A DNA stretch of 64,000 bases, from contig CM057826.1 in assembly GCA_030068075.1 (NCBI GenBank), forward strand, positions 51,479,116 through 51,543,115, given 5' to 3'. The notes below the pieces were generated by a model. It did no database searches. It worked only from the letters and a program-made list of their open reading frames with translations, and was not told the origin of the DNA. Within the stretch, counting starts at the first letter, position 1; each line of letters begins with the position of its first letter. The stretch comes from Paguma larvata (taxonomy: Eukaryota; Chordata; Mammalia; Carnivora; Viverridae). The position numbers and the translations under genes are program-made. Positions 23,499 to 33,932 of this stretch are shown piece after piece.

Positions 23499-24556
23499 TT
23501 TTTAATGTAATTTATTGTCAAATTGGCTAACATACAGTGTGTAAAGTGTGCTCTTGGTTTTGGGGATAGATTCCTGTGGTTCATAGCTTACATACAACAC
23601 CCAGTGCTCATCCCAACAAGTGCCCTCCTCAATGCCCATCACCCATTTCCCCCTCTCTCCCACTCCCCATCCACCCTCAGTTTGCTCTCTGTATTTGAGA
23701 GTCTCTCATGGTTTGCCTCCCTTCCTCTCTGTAATAATTTTTTCCCTTCCCTTCCCCATGGTCTTCTGTTTAGTTTCTCAAGATCCACATATGAGTGAAA
23801 ACATATGATATCTGTCCTTCTCTGACTGACTTATTTCACTTAGCATAATACTCTCCACTTCCATCCACATTGCTGTATATGGCATCATTTCAATCTTTCT
23901 CATGGCCAAGTAGTATTCCTTTGTATATATAAACCATATCTGCTTTATCCATTCATCAGTTGATAGACATTAAGGCTATTTCCATAATTTCATTATTGTT
24001 GAAAGCACTGCTATAAACATTGGGGTACATGTGCCCCTATGCATCAGCACTCCTGTATCCCTTGGATAAATTCCTAGTAGTGCTATTGCTGGAGCATAGG
24101 GTAATTCTATTTTTAATTTTTTGAGGCACCTCCACACTGTTTTCCAGAGCGGCTGCACCAGTTTGCATTCCCACCAACAGTGCAAGAGGGTTCCCGCTTC
24201 TCCACATCCTCAACAGCATCTGTATTTCCCCGAGTTGTTCATTTTAGCCACTCTGGCCGGTGTGAAGTGGTATCTCAGTGTGGTTTTCATTTGCATTTCC
24301 TAGATAATGAGTGACATCGAGCATATTTTCATGTGTCTGTTGGCCATCTGCATGTCTTCTTTGGAAAAGTGTCTATTAATGTCTTCTGCCCATTTTTCCA
24401 CTGGATTATTTGTTTTTTGGGTGTTGAGTTTGGTAAGTTCTTTATAGATTTTGGACACTAACCCTTTATCCGATATGTCATTTCCAAATACCTTTTCCCA
24501 TTCCATCGGTTGCCTTTTACTTTTGTTGATTGTTTCCTTTGCAGTGCCAAAGATAA
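23499..24556 (-). mobile_element. L1: Young 5'-truncated L1 with exact target-site duplication
   Basis: A carnivore L1 in antisense: T-run and 3' UTR at 23499-23950, then the end of ORF2 up to 24556. An exact 11-bp duplication, agcttattctt, flanks it at 23488-23498 and 24557-24567. Low divergence from the L1 at 54.6-57.1 kb suggests it is fairly recent. It is about 1.06 kb, inactive by truncation. Confidence 0.93.
23976..24552 (-). pseudogene. L1 ORF2 C-terminal remnant
   Basis: The minus strand encodes pieces of the ORF2 C-terminal region in more than one frame: the segment at 24300-24506 reads through [18 protein letters not shown] and [20 protein letters not shown], and 23976-24185 reads [18 protein letters not shown]. 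The endonuclease and reverse-transcriptase domains are absent because the element is 5'-truncated, and frameshifts separate the pieces. It is an L1 relic with no expected product. Confidence 0.85.
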
Positions 24557-24567
24557 AGCTTATTCTT

Positions 24568-24934
24568 AACTGTTAAATATTTACACATATATGTACATAT
24601 ATACATAACCATCCATAGATGCATGCTACAAAGTTCATATATGATTTCAAGATTATTCTATTTGTAATTTTACAGTTTGTAATGATATCTTGTTGGCTTT
24701 GAGAAACTTCCACTTCTTTAACGTCCCTTAAAGAAAGGAACAAAAAAGTCTTATTTTTCCAAGTTCTCTACAGAATGGGCCTGTTCAATTATTACATTAG
24801 TGATGTATCTAGCCCACTTCTCTAGTGAAAGACCTGGTGGGTTCATAATTATTCTCATGAACAAAACAAAAATATTTCATAGGAATTTTGTATAAGCCAT
24901 CAGGGAATATGCTAGAAAAAAAATTCTAAAGCAA
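24568..24934. other. No recognised element
   Basis: Short AT-rich spacer between the young L1 and the hAT-type element. Confidence 0.5.
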
Positions 24935-25101
24935 GTTTCCATAAAAAGCCTGACAGTAAATAGTTTAGGCTTTGTAGGCCATCTGTTGTTTGTCACAGCT
25001 ACTCAACTCTGCCACTGCAGCGTGAAAGCAGTCACAGACCATATGTAAATGAGTGAGCGTATCTATGTTCCAATAAAATTTCATTTACAAAAATAGGTAA
25101 T
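24935..25101. mobile_element. hAT-type element (MER58/Charlie-like), part 1
   Basis: gacagtaaatagtttaggct, ttgtaggccatctgttgttt, then ctactcaactctgccactgc and agcgtgaaagcagtcacag match a common mammalian nonautonomous DNA transposon. The element stops at 25101 and its missing end reappears at 26190. The family name is from memory. Confidence 0.7.
25088..25101 (+). repeat. Target-site duplication of nested L1, left
   Basis: caaaaataggtaat here corresponds to caaaaacaggcaat at 26176-26189 (12 of 14 identical). The DNA between them is L1 sequence. Confidence 0.75.
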
Positions 25102-25484
25102 TAACAACAAATATTAGAATCGCCGAAATCCAAAATGCAGGCAACACCAACAACTGGGATGTGGAGCAACAGGAAGTCTCATCCATTGCTGGTGAGAATG
25201 TAAAGTGGTACAGCTACTTTGGAAGATGGTTCACTGGTTTCTTAACAAAAGTAAACACACTCTTATCATACATTGTAGCAATGACACTCCTTGGTATTTG
25301 CTTAAGGAAGCTGAAAACTTATGTGCACACAAAAACCTGCATGTTAATACTTATAGTAGCCTTATTCATAACTGCCAAAACCTCAAAGCTGCCAAGATGT
25401 CCTTCATTAGGTGAATCACTAAACAAACTGTGGGATATCCAAATAAATGAAATATTATTCAGTAATTTTAAAAATAAGCTATCG
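25102..25484 (+). mobile_element. L1: Old L1M 3' end nested in hAT element, part 1
   Basis: End of ORF2: tctcatccattgctggtgag, aatgtaaagtggtacagcta, cttaaggaagctgaaaactt, then tattcataactgccaaaacc and aatattattcagtaatttt. The 111-codon frame at 25161-25496 is decayed ORF2, not a gene. A SINE interrupts it at 25485. Confidence 0.85.
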
Positions 25485-25689
25485 AGGTGTGCCTAGGTGG
25501 CTTAGTCAATTGAGCATCCACCTCTTAATTTCAGCACAGATCATGATCTCACAGTCAGGAGATGGAGTCCCTAGTCAGGTTCTATGCTGGGCTTGGAGCC
25601 TGCTTAAAGTTCTCTATCCCTCTGCCCACCCTGCTTCTAAGCACATGCACAAGTTCTCTTCTCATTCTCTCTGGAAAATAAAATAAAAT
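25485..25689 (+). mobile_element. Older CAN-SINE inside L1M
   Basis: A diverged copy of the same tRNA-Lys SINE (gtgcctaggtggcttagtca, gatcatgatctcacagtcag) ending in aaaataaaataaaatg. Its many substitutions make it one of the oldest SINE copies in the window. The L1 sequence continues on the other side. Confidence 0.88.
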
Positions 25690-26175
25690 GAGTTTCAAGT
25701 TATGACAAAATGAGGAGAAACTTTAAATGCACATTGTTAAACGAAAGAAGTCTATCTGCAAAGGTTACATATGGTATGATTCCAACTACATGACATCTTG
25801 GAAAAGGGAAAACTATGGAAACAATAAAAAAGATCAGTAGTTGCCAAGCATGGGGAGGGGGAAGATGAACGACTGGAACACACTGGGATTTTTTAGGGCA
25901 GCGACTCTAACTATTCTGGTGATATGTATTGGTGGATACATGACATTAAGCATTTGTCAAAACTCCTAGAATTTATAACACAAATCGTGAACACCAATTC
26001 AAACTACAGACTTTAGTTAATACTAATGTATCAATATTAGCTAATGAATTTTTATAGATGTACCACACCAATGCAAAACGTTAACAGCAGGGGAAACTGT
26101 GGAGGGGATGAGGAGTATATGGGAACTCTGTTCAATTTTTCTATAAACCTAAAATTGCTCTAAAACAGAACAAAA
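25690..26175 (+). mobile_element. L1: Old L1M 3' UTR, part 2
   Basis: Sequence such as gaggagaaactttaaatgc, ttacatatggtatgattcc, aactacatgacatcttgg, agatcagtagttgccaagc, and the end actctgttcaatttttctat are typical of L1M 3' UTRs. It ends in an A-rich tail at about 26165-26175. Confidence 0.85.
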
Positions 26176-26240
26176 CAAAAACAGGCAATGAGCCAGATTT
26201 TGCCTGTGGGTTACAGTTTCCTCTTCCCTGCTCTAGAGAA
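26176..26240. mobile_element. hAT-type element, part 2
   Basis: ggcaatgagccagattttgc, ctgtgggttacagtttcctc and a terminal cctgctct complete the element begun at 24935. Confidence 0.7.
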
Positions 26241-26845
26241 TGAAAACAATATCCCAGAACACTTGGAGCTCATAAAGTTGTCTTGGTGAATCTCACTAAT
26301 TTCCAAGAAATTCATTCAATAAGGTTTTCAGAATTTTGTTTGGAAAAGCAGGGTTCTCATAATAGCCCTCCTTCCAATTACGTTCATATTCTTTTTTCTA
26401 TAGCAAAAAGCTATCCATTATAATCATGAAACTACATCCAGCCACTTTCCATACAAGCCAACAGATAAGCCTTTCCTTCTTGTGCCGGTGTTTGGGGGCC
26501 TCATATAATGCGCGGAGACTCTGTGCTGGGGAACCTAGCACATCTATTGCAAGCACCAAATACAAGTGTCTTCAGATTATGTCTTCACCTAGGCTGTTCA
26601 AAAATCTCCATGGAATTGAATATCTTACTGCCCTCTTAAGTAAAGTCTCATATTTTATATTTTAGAAAGCTGCATTTTCTAAAATTTTTACTGTCATGTT
26701 TCCATCAACATTATAAGACACTCTACCACTTTTTTTGAGTGCTATAAACTCAGTCTTCCTCAGTCTCCATTACCACTGAAAGCAGCAATTTCTATTGCAT
26801 TTTTAAGATACTAATCAAATTTATTTTAGTCAAAATAGTGACAAC
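26241..26845. other. No recognised element
   Basis: No repeat assigned. The 79-codon frame at 26426-26665 shows no domain. Slightly higher GC and CpG at 26490-26530 is the only feature. Confidence 0.5.
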
Positions 26846-26860
26846 AAAAAGTTGTTCTTA
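26846..26860 (+). repeat. Target-site duplication of young SINE, left copy
   Basis: aaaaagttgttctta, identical to 27078-27092. Confidence 0.95.
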
Positions 26861-27077
26861 GGGGCGCCTGGGTGGCTCAGTCGGTTGGGCGGCCGACTTC
26901 GGCTCAGGTCATGATCTCGCGGTCTGTGAGTTCGAGCCCCGCGTCGGGCTCTGTGCTGATGACTCAGAGCCTGGAACCTGCTTCCAATTCTATCTCCCTC
27001 TCTCTCTGCCCTTCCCCTGTTCACGCTGTGCCTCTATGTCTCTCGAAAATAAATAAACATTAAAAAAATTTTTTTAA
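26861..27077 (+). mobile_element. SINEC_Fc: Near-intact young felid SINE with exact TSD
   Basis: Head ggggcgcctgggtggctcag keeps CpGs that decay quickly (gcggccgac, tctcgcggtc, gttcgagccccgcg). Pol III A-box-like tggctcagtcgg is at 26873-26884 and B-box-like agttcgagccc at 26929-26939. An exact 15-bp duplication flanks it (26846-26860 and 27078-27092). This is the youngest-looking SINE in the window. Confidence 0.97.
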
Positions 27078-27092
27078 AAAAAGTTGTTCTTA

Positions 27093-27686
27093 GTAACAAT
27101 GCCATAAATAATCTGTTTAGCATTTAATGTAACAATTAAAAACAAAAACATGTTACTCTTTTAAATACTTAATTGCTTTTGCGTTTCAAAAGGTAGCAAT
27201 AAAATTTGTCAACTGCAATCACCAATAAAATTATGACGTTTCATCTCCTTATAATTTGTTATAAATCATAAATAATGTAATGTAATATATAAAAGCACAA
27301 CTATCCCTCTTGGGAAAAGTGTGCTCTTATTCCTGTTATTTTAGTAAGATCTGTAAAGAGTCAAGATAGAATTTCAACTAACTCAATATCTCTCTGCTGC
27401 TAAGTGAGAGACATACAGGACACAGAAAACTAATTTTCTTTAAAACAGGCTTTTTGTTATTTTCATGGTATACACACAGACAAGCTGCAGTTGCTCTGAG
27501 AACCATAACATGCATATTTCTGCCCCTCTTTTTGTTATTTCCCATGGCTTACTCATTAACAGTAGGAAGCTTCAATCATTTAGCCTAAGAATCAGATTGA
27601 TCAGCTTCTAAGGGTAGGATGGTTGAAGGGGAGTGAAATCCAATATCTCAATACCTGTACACATAAGCTATTTGCTATGCGTAAAA
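27093..27686. other. No recognised element
   Basis: AT-rich DNA between two SINEs, nothing recognised. Confidence 0.5.
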
Positions 27687-27703
27687 GATCAACAACTTTC
27701 TTT

Positions 27704-27917
27704 TTTTTATTTTTTTAATGTTTATTTATTTTTGAGAGACATAGAGACAGAACGTGAGCAGGGGAAGGGCACAGAGAGAGGGAGATACAGAATCTGAAGC
27801 AGGCTCCAGGCTCTGAGCTGTCAGCACAGAGACCGATGCGGGCTTGAACTCACAGACCGTGAGATCGTGACCTGAGCTGAAGTCGCCACTTAACCAACTG
27901 AGCCACCCAGGCTCCTC
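27704..27917 (-). mobile_element. SINEC_Fc: tRNA-Lys CAN-SINE, antisense
   Basis: T-rich tail, ttatttatttttgagagac, linker, ctgagctgtcagcacagag, B-box complement and head complement ending tgagccacccaggctcct. Duplicated flanks of 17 bp (27687-27703 and 27918-27934) match at 16 of 17. Confidence 0.95.
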
Positions 27918-27934
27918 GATCAACAGCTTTCTTT

Positions 27935-28736
27935 CCTGACAATGTCTGTAACCAGGCCAACAGCCATTTTGGAAAGGAAAATATGTATATATGTATATTG
28001 TGGAGAAGCAGAATAGAAAAAAGAACACAGAAAAATCCCTTTTAAATAAAAGCACCGGCATCTGAATTAGGATTTGAGTTTGTCAACTGATCTAGACTTG
28101 AGAAAATATAAATAACCTTTAGCAAAATAATAGAGGCATCTACTATCAGCTCATATATATCAGCATGCTATAACAGAAGCTAATACATAAACAAAAACAA
28201 AACAAGGTTAAATACAAAAACAAGGACTCAGTGCCATATAATTGCAGTCTGTCCTAATATCTCTCTCCATTTTTTTTTTGTCTCCAATTTCTGTGTGTGG
28301 GAGGAAGGCAAGGAGGGAATCAGAGCTTGCAAGGAGAATTTTGCCTTGTTATTTTGCTAATTTAATGTTCAGCATCTGGTCCACCTGCTGCTATGTGTGA
28401 GCTACGGTGATCTGACACAGATCATAGAATGCTGATTCAAAAATAATGAAGAGTTGATTTTAGATTGAAATTCTTTGTGGGTGAACTAACAACATTCGAG
28501 CTTATTAAGACCAGTCAATAACTAACCAAATTTTTACTTTGAATTATTTTAGCAGATGGCCACTTTATCCAGTTTCATATATCTTTCATAAACTCACAAA
28601 CAGTGCTCATTTGAATTTTCTTTCCATCTTAGAAAATAATTGCTGTGGTTCTTCAATTTTACTCCCTTATGCATTTAAGTGGAAATTTTTGTGTTGAAAT
28701 TTTAGTCTGGACTTTTCCACTTTACAGTGGCACAGT
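27935..28736. other. No recognised element
   Basis: No gene or named repeat. A T-run lies near 28271-28280. Confidence 0.5.
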
Positions 28737-28755
28737 TAGATTAAGAATAATTAAG

Positions 28756-28921
28756 GGGTACCTGGGTGGCTCAGTCAGTTAAGCATCCGACTTCACCTCA
28801 GGTCATGATCTCACGGTTCGTGAGTTCAAGCCCTGCGTCAGGCTCTGTGCTGACTGCTCAGAGCCTGAAGTCTGCTTCGAATTCTGTGTCTCCCTCTCTC
28901 TCTACTCCTCCCCACCTCATG

Positions 28922-28967
<46 letters not shown>

Positions 28968-29002
28968 AATAAATAAACATTTTTAAAAAAAAGCTTCTTG
29001 TC
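28756..29002 (+). mobile_element. SINEC_Fc: CAN-SINE with (TC)n and a 3' extension
   Basis: Complete head, linker expanded to (TC)n at 28929-28964, and A-tail ending about 28992. The 19-bp duplication (28737-28755 and 29003-29021, exact) starts only after ten further bases, gcttcttgtc. These probably derive from Pol III read-through of a source copy. Confidence 0.94.
28929..28964 (+). repeat. (TC)18 microsatellite in SINE linker
   Basis: 36 nt of uninterrupted TC inside the SINE. Serine/arginine-rich frames over it are artefacts. Confidence 0.95.
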
Positions 29003-29021
29003 TAGATTAAGAATAATTAAG

Positions 29022-29790
29022 TGTGGGTCAGAGGCATATGTAAGTTTCAACATATGCCTTGAAAACTCAAATTGCCTTAGGGAAACACTCCACCCATTTC
29101 TTCGACTGCAAAATGTGAGATGGTCTGTTTACCAGAGAATGATCTGCTTATATAAGGCAATTTTTCAAAAAGTTATAAACATTTTAAGGCAGTAACATAA
29201 ATTTTTCTAATAGTGACAGTGACATTTTGTAACTGCAAACAGATATCAAGCAATTATGATAAAGTCACATCTCTGAGGTGTTTATAGGGCAAAGTTTTCC
29301 AAAGGCTGTAGGCAACATATATACTATCCCACATCTCAGAATCTTTATGCAAGTGTCATAGTTTGATGTAGCACATTACACCAATACGGAATTTATTCCA
29401 GTCTATCCTCTTGTCTAGCCCAACTCATTTCTAGAAATACTTGATTTCTTTTTCTCTCATGGATAGGGCTTCCTTTAAATCAAGGATAATAACTGCTCTG
29501 TGAGAGAAATAGAAGCCTTTATCTATTGAGAAGAAACATATAGACTTTGTGGAGATATAGCCAATTACCTGCAATATTCATAAAACAAAAAAAATTTAAA
29601 AAATTGGTATCAAGTCTGAGAATATCATAATTATCATCTGAAAAAAAACAAACAAGCAAACTAGTTTTCATAGAAGCTAGTCTGATAATTCTGCAGCCAA
29701 TTAGTAACAATACAACCAAAGTTACCTAAAGTACTCAGAGAACAGGGCTTGTTCTTGGTACACTCTCCACATAAAAACAAAAATAAGTCT
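29022..29790. other. No recognised repeat; one short hairpin
   Basis: An inverted repeat at 29032-29059 has a 10-bp perfect stem (aggcatatgt / acatatgcct) and an 8-nt loop. No gene seen. Confidence 0.55.
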
Positions 29791-29791
29791 G

Positions 29792-30275
29792 GTGTGGTAG
29801 TTTGCTTACAATAATGGTCCCAAATAGTGCCTCCCTAACCCCTGGCCCTTAACTGTGTTGCTCTCTCCTGCAATGAATCTATAATCTGACTTATTTTAGG
29901 CAATGGGCTCCTAGTTAATGTGCTGCAAGCAAAGGCTTGAAAAGGACATGTATGTTTCTGCTTGCCCTCTTGCATGACTGATCTGGCTCATTCTTGGACC
30001 TTTTCCACCATCAAATGAACATGCCAAGGCTTGTCTGATGAAGGCATGAGAGATTTACAGTTTAAAAGACAAACCGTCCAAGCTAAAACCATCATAGTCA
30101 AGACAGCTTTATGCTAACCTACCATATGACCACAGATGTATGATCTAGTCCAGCTCATACCAACCCTATATTGGTATAACCAATCAGCCAACCCACAGGC
30201 TCATGAGAAATAATAAATGCGTGTTTTTTAAATCTTTGTTCTGGGGTGATTTGTTACACAGCATCATGATGTCAA
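29792..30275 (+). mobile_element. MaLR-type LTR (MLT1-like)
   Basis: Starts tgtggtagtttgctt and ends with the MaLR-type cattaagc-like signature seen as aataataaatgcgtg, then ttctggggtgatttgttaca and cagcatcatga. AATAAA at about 30210 fits the LTR polyadenylation signal. Confidence 0.65.
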
Positions 30276-31500
30276 GAGATCATTTACATACCTTATCATA
30301 ATCTGAAAAATCTCTCTAAAAACTTAACCCACTTATTTTTTCCTGAATATGTTAATTTGCTGAGCACAATTTTCTCCATTTGTCTCTTTCTCCCTCAAAA
30401 AACTGAAATTAAATGTTTCATTACACATTTAAATATCTCTGTTATTATTTGCATTCAGGTATGACATACAAGTTAACTAAAATTACTATCAACTTCCAGA
30501 TCAAGTCTTTATAATTATCCAATATACCTTTCAGCAAAGTTAGTCTTAAGACCTCAAGGGACACTTCTAAAACAGATGTGGCTTAATCTGAGAACTAAAG
30601 TATCCCATAAACATTGAGGAAATAAACAAATTTAAAAAAAAAGAAATCAAATCTATTCCAGGATATCAAATAAGAGTTTGCTTAGAGTATATGTAATTCC
30701 TTGGGGCTACACTTTCTCTTTCAGTTTTCAATAAAAGTCAGCTAGATGACAACTAGAATAAACTTATTTATTTCTTATTGTTATCAGTCAAAGGTCATTT
30801 TAAAGGGACACTCCACTCATTGCCAAGATTTCCATACCTCTCCCAAGGACAGTACTATATCAACATTAGTATAATATGCTCATCATAGGTCTCTGCATTC
30901 AGAGATTGGAAACCTTCAATATATTTTTTCTAATATAGAAAAGAAATCTGGGGCATTGGAGAGGTGAAGTTATTTGCTATTTGCTCAACCTCTCAGAATC
31001 TTGTTTTCCCTTTTATTACAGATCGAGTGATGTTGGAGAGAGAAAGGTTTGGGCGATATGACACTCTGTCCTCAAATAACTGTTTTCCCCCCCCCGCCCC
31101 CACCCGCTCCGTTTCTGCTGGAGTAGAGAATACTATAAATCAGAAGACAGAAATCATCTGCTTTTATCTTAAATTCATCAACCTAAATAGACATGTATGG
31201 AAATTTAATGTAAGAAAGTGAAAAGTTCTAAAGTTTTAAAATAAAGATAGGATGCCTTATTTCTAGTGGGTTTATAGCATGCAGGAGGAGTGTACAATGT
31301 AAACAAAGAGAGGGGAGATTGCCAAAGGAGCACTTCTTATTTCTTTGCTATTGGTAATGCTAATCACCACTATATGTCTGCTTACTCTAAGCCAGACTCA
31401 CTGCTAAGTGCTTTCCAGATATTTTATTTAATGCTTCAACAAAAAATACAACTAGTTGGCAGATTCAAGAGCCATTTCTGTCTCCCTTTCTCCCATACTA
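30276..31500. other. No firm element; MIR-like patch and C-rich tract
   Basis: A MIR-like antisense remnant may lie at 31370-31450 (ctaagccagactcactgcta, agtgctttccagatatttta). A C-rich tract is at 31087-31108. Frames at 30964-31221 and 31290-31520 have no recognised domain. Confidence 0.5.
31087..31108 (+). repeat. C-rich tract
   Basis: Ten consecutive C, then G, five C, A and three C. The minus strand could form a G-quadruplex in principle; nothing else suggests function. Confidence 0.8.
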
Positions 31501-31915
31501 ACTTCCACTGTAGTGGCTAGAAAAGTAAAATATTTATTTTTCCAGCTTTCTGTGTAAGAAATGGCCAGGAAAGAAAGAAATGGCCATGAAACAAAATTCT
31601 GGACAATGATATATAAGCAGAAGTTGGGGATTTCTAGGAAAGCTTTTGTGATTAAAAAAGATTCCTAATTAATTATTCCTTTTCCTTTCTTCCTAGTTTG
31701 AATGTGGATTTGATGCCCAGAGCTGTGGCACTTATCTTGTCACCATATGGAGAAAAAAAAGAGAAGATTACAGAGACACCATCTCTGATAATATGGAATC
31801 ACTCAGCCAATTCCAGTAGCCATCTACCTCCAGATTTCTTGTCATAAAAAATAAAATAAACCTCTGGTTATTAAAGTCACTGTTAGTCAAGTGTTTTGCT
31901 ATTCAGCTTCAATAG
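31501..31915 (+). mobile_element. Probable MaLR-type LTR remnant
   Basis: aacaaaattctggacaatga, tatataagcagaagttgggg, tttgaatgtggatttgatgc and aaaataaacctctggttatt follow the order of a mammal-wide MaLR LTR. It is diverged, with weak ends. Confidence 0.5.
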
Positions 31916-32083
31916 AAATTTCAAATCCTATGCTCCTTTTTTTTTGAGTTTGTAAATTATGTGCAAAGAAGTCTTCATTGTTACCTCAAAACTAAGAGAG
32001 GCCATGATGCCATAATTGAATAATAGCTTTAAGTAAATATTTTCTACTACTAAAAGTGTAGATTAAAAATGTAAATATTTAAA

Positions 32084-32290
32084 AAATTTTTTAATGTTTA
32101 TTTATTTTTGAGAGACAGGATGTGAGTGGGGGAGGGGCAGATAGAGAGCGAGACACCGAATCTGAAACCGGCTCCAGGCTCTGAGCTGTCAGCATAGAGA
32201 CCCGACATGGGGCTTGAACTCATGAACAGTGAGATCATGACCTGAGCCCAAGTCGGATGCTTAACCGACTGAGCCACCCAGGCGCCCCTA
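32084..32290 (-). mobile_element. SINEC_Fc: tRNA-Lys CAN-SINE, antisense
   Basis: ttttttaatgtttatttatt tail complement, linker, ctgagctgtcagcatagag, and an intact head complement (gactgagccacccaggcgcc). An exact 19-bp A/T-rich duplication flanks it (32065-32083 and 32291-32309). Confidence 0.95.
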
Positions 32291-32309
32291 AAAAATGTAA
32301 ATATTTAAA

Positions 32310-32905
32310 TAAAGAAATGAAATATCCGTGTAAAATATCCAATCTAGAAGGCACACTTGATGTTTATTCACCTACTTTTCACACACATCACCAGAGCCCT
32401 TATGCCTGGGAAAGTGCTTTATATTTGTTTGTTATTAAATCCCAAATCTTGGTAAATCTTCTTAAGCATGACAATAGCGCCTCTCTTCCTGTATTCAATG
32501 TTGAAGTAAACATTGTATTGGTAATCTCTCCAGAACTTTCCAACACCAGTCGTATCCCAGGTTCCCAGGGCATGTAAGGTACTGGTTGTAAACTGAAATC
32601 ACTTGGTTATTGATTTTAATATAATGAGCACCAAGAGAAGCAGAGTTAGTAGATGTAATTACCAAAAGATTTTATTTGGCTATAAGATAGCTATCAAGGA
32701 ACAGACATCAAGACTGACATTAAAGTATAAAATGGGGGACTTTCAGAGAATATACTTACTGGGAGCAGGCCCTGCATAAATCTCTTATGTCCAAGAATGC
32801 TGTAATCCTCAAATTGCTCCCAGTTTAGATAACTGTGGAACTACTGAAATGATTTACTTTGGATTTTGAATTGTGAAGACAATGGAAGTAAAACTGCACT
32901 CTCGG
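32310..32905. other. No recognised element
   Basis: The 106-codon frame at 32257-32577 begins inside the antisense SINE (its first residues read the SINE head) and runs into unique DNA, so it is not a gene. Nothing else recognised. Confidence 0.55.
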
Positions 32906-32909
32906 ATTT

Positions 32910-33120
32910 TGATATTATGGAAAGAGTTGAGGTTTTAAGTGCAGATGAACATTTACTAGCTTACATACCCGGGTGGTTTACGTAACAGCTTTGAGCTGTA
33001 AGACCTCATCTATAACTCAGAAGGAAGTCGCAGAGTAAATCCATCAGTTCTCTGAAGTGCTTGGTACAGACCACGGCATATATTAAATGTTCAATAAATA
33101 ATTGCTATTTTTACTAACTT
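32910..33120 (+). mobile_element. MIR: MIR SINE remnant
   Basis: gaaagagttgaggttttaag, gctgtaagacctcatctat and gaagtgcttggtacagacc, followed by attaaatgttcaataaataa, follow MIR order over about 210 bases. Confidence 0.65.
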
Positions 33121-33604
33121 CATTATCATTTTGGTATTATCTTAATTTGTAGGTGTCTTTAAACAAAACTAGAAGACATACCACAATATGTTCAGATAGC
33201 TTCGTTCTCAAAGAGGGTAAATTTAATCTTAAATTAATCTTAAAATTAAATCTTCTTTTAAAACATATCATTTTAACTATAAAGAGAGGAACTTGTGGTG
33301 AGAACATCCATTGATCTTGACAAGGTCCCTGACTGGGCTAAGCAAATACTGAGTAAACTCCAAGTTCAATAAGGGCTAAGACAAAATAAAACCACAGCAA
33401 ATTATGTTTGCTCCCTCTGCCTAAAATGTGAAGAAAGTGCCAGTGTGGTATCCTATTAGCCTTCACTTTATTTGTTTAGTAAATGTTTAGTAAATGGTCA
33501 AGGAGCCCATGGTACGTTTGGCAGCCTAGGTCACAAAAATGGTAGCTGTAGGTGAAAAATAAGATCTTACACCCTCTTTACAGCCATCCTTCCCTCTAGA
33601 CTGT
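33121..33604. other. No recognised element
   Basis: Nothing recognised. AT-rich. Confidence 0.5.
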
Positions 33605-33721
33605 TCTCTTAACAAGTATTTGAGCTCCTTTTGTTTGTTAGGCACGAAAGATACAAAAGTTAATAAGACATAGCTCTACCCCCATAAAAAGCTCCCAGTC
33701 TGGTTAGAATAAGAAAGCTTT
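33605..33721 (-). mobile_element. Short L2-like remnant, antisense
   Basis: gttaggcacgaaagatacaa, aagttaataagacatagctc and agctcccagtctggttag match the antisense L2/ancient LINE 3' signature. Confidence 0.5.
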
Positions 33722-33737
33722 AAAAACTGACTTCTGG

Positions 33738-33901
33738 GGGCGCCTGGGTGGCTCAGTCGGTTAAGTGTCAGACTTCGGCTCAGGTTATGATCTCACGGTT
33801 CGTGAGTTCAAGCCCCACATCGGGCTCTGTGCTGACGGCTCAGAGCCTGGAGCCTGCTTTGGATTCTGTGTTTCCGTCTCTCTCTGCTCCTTCTCCACTT
33901 G

Positions 33902-33932
<31 letters not shown>

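Noticed and set aside
25161..25496. 111-codon open frame
   Set aside because: It lies entirely on an old L1M ORF2 end and runs into a SINE. It is transposon decay.
26861..26940. Functional tRNA gene
   Set aside because: The A- and B-box matches belong to the tRNA-derived SINE head. The cloverleaf is not maintained and the sequence continues into the SINE linker and tail.
28766..28972. Serine-rich frames of the MAQSVKHPTS type, repeated at 26872, 33748 and 61027
   Set aside because: The same peptide recurs because each frame is a translation of the same SINE. It is not a gene family.
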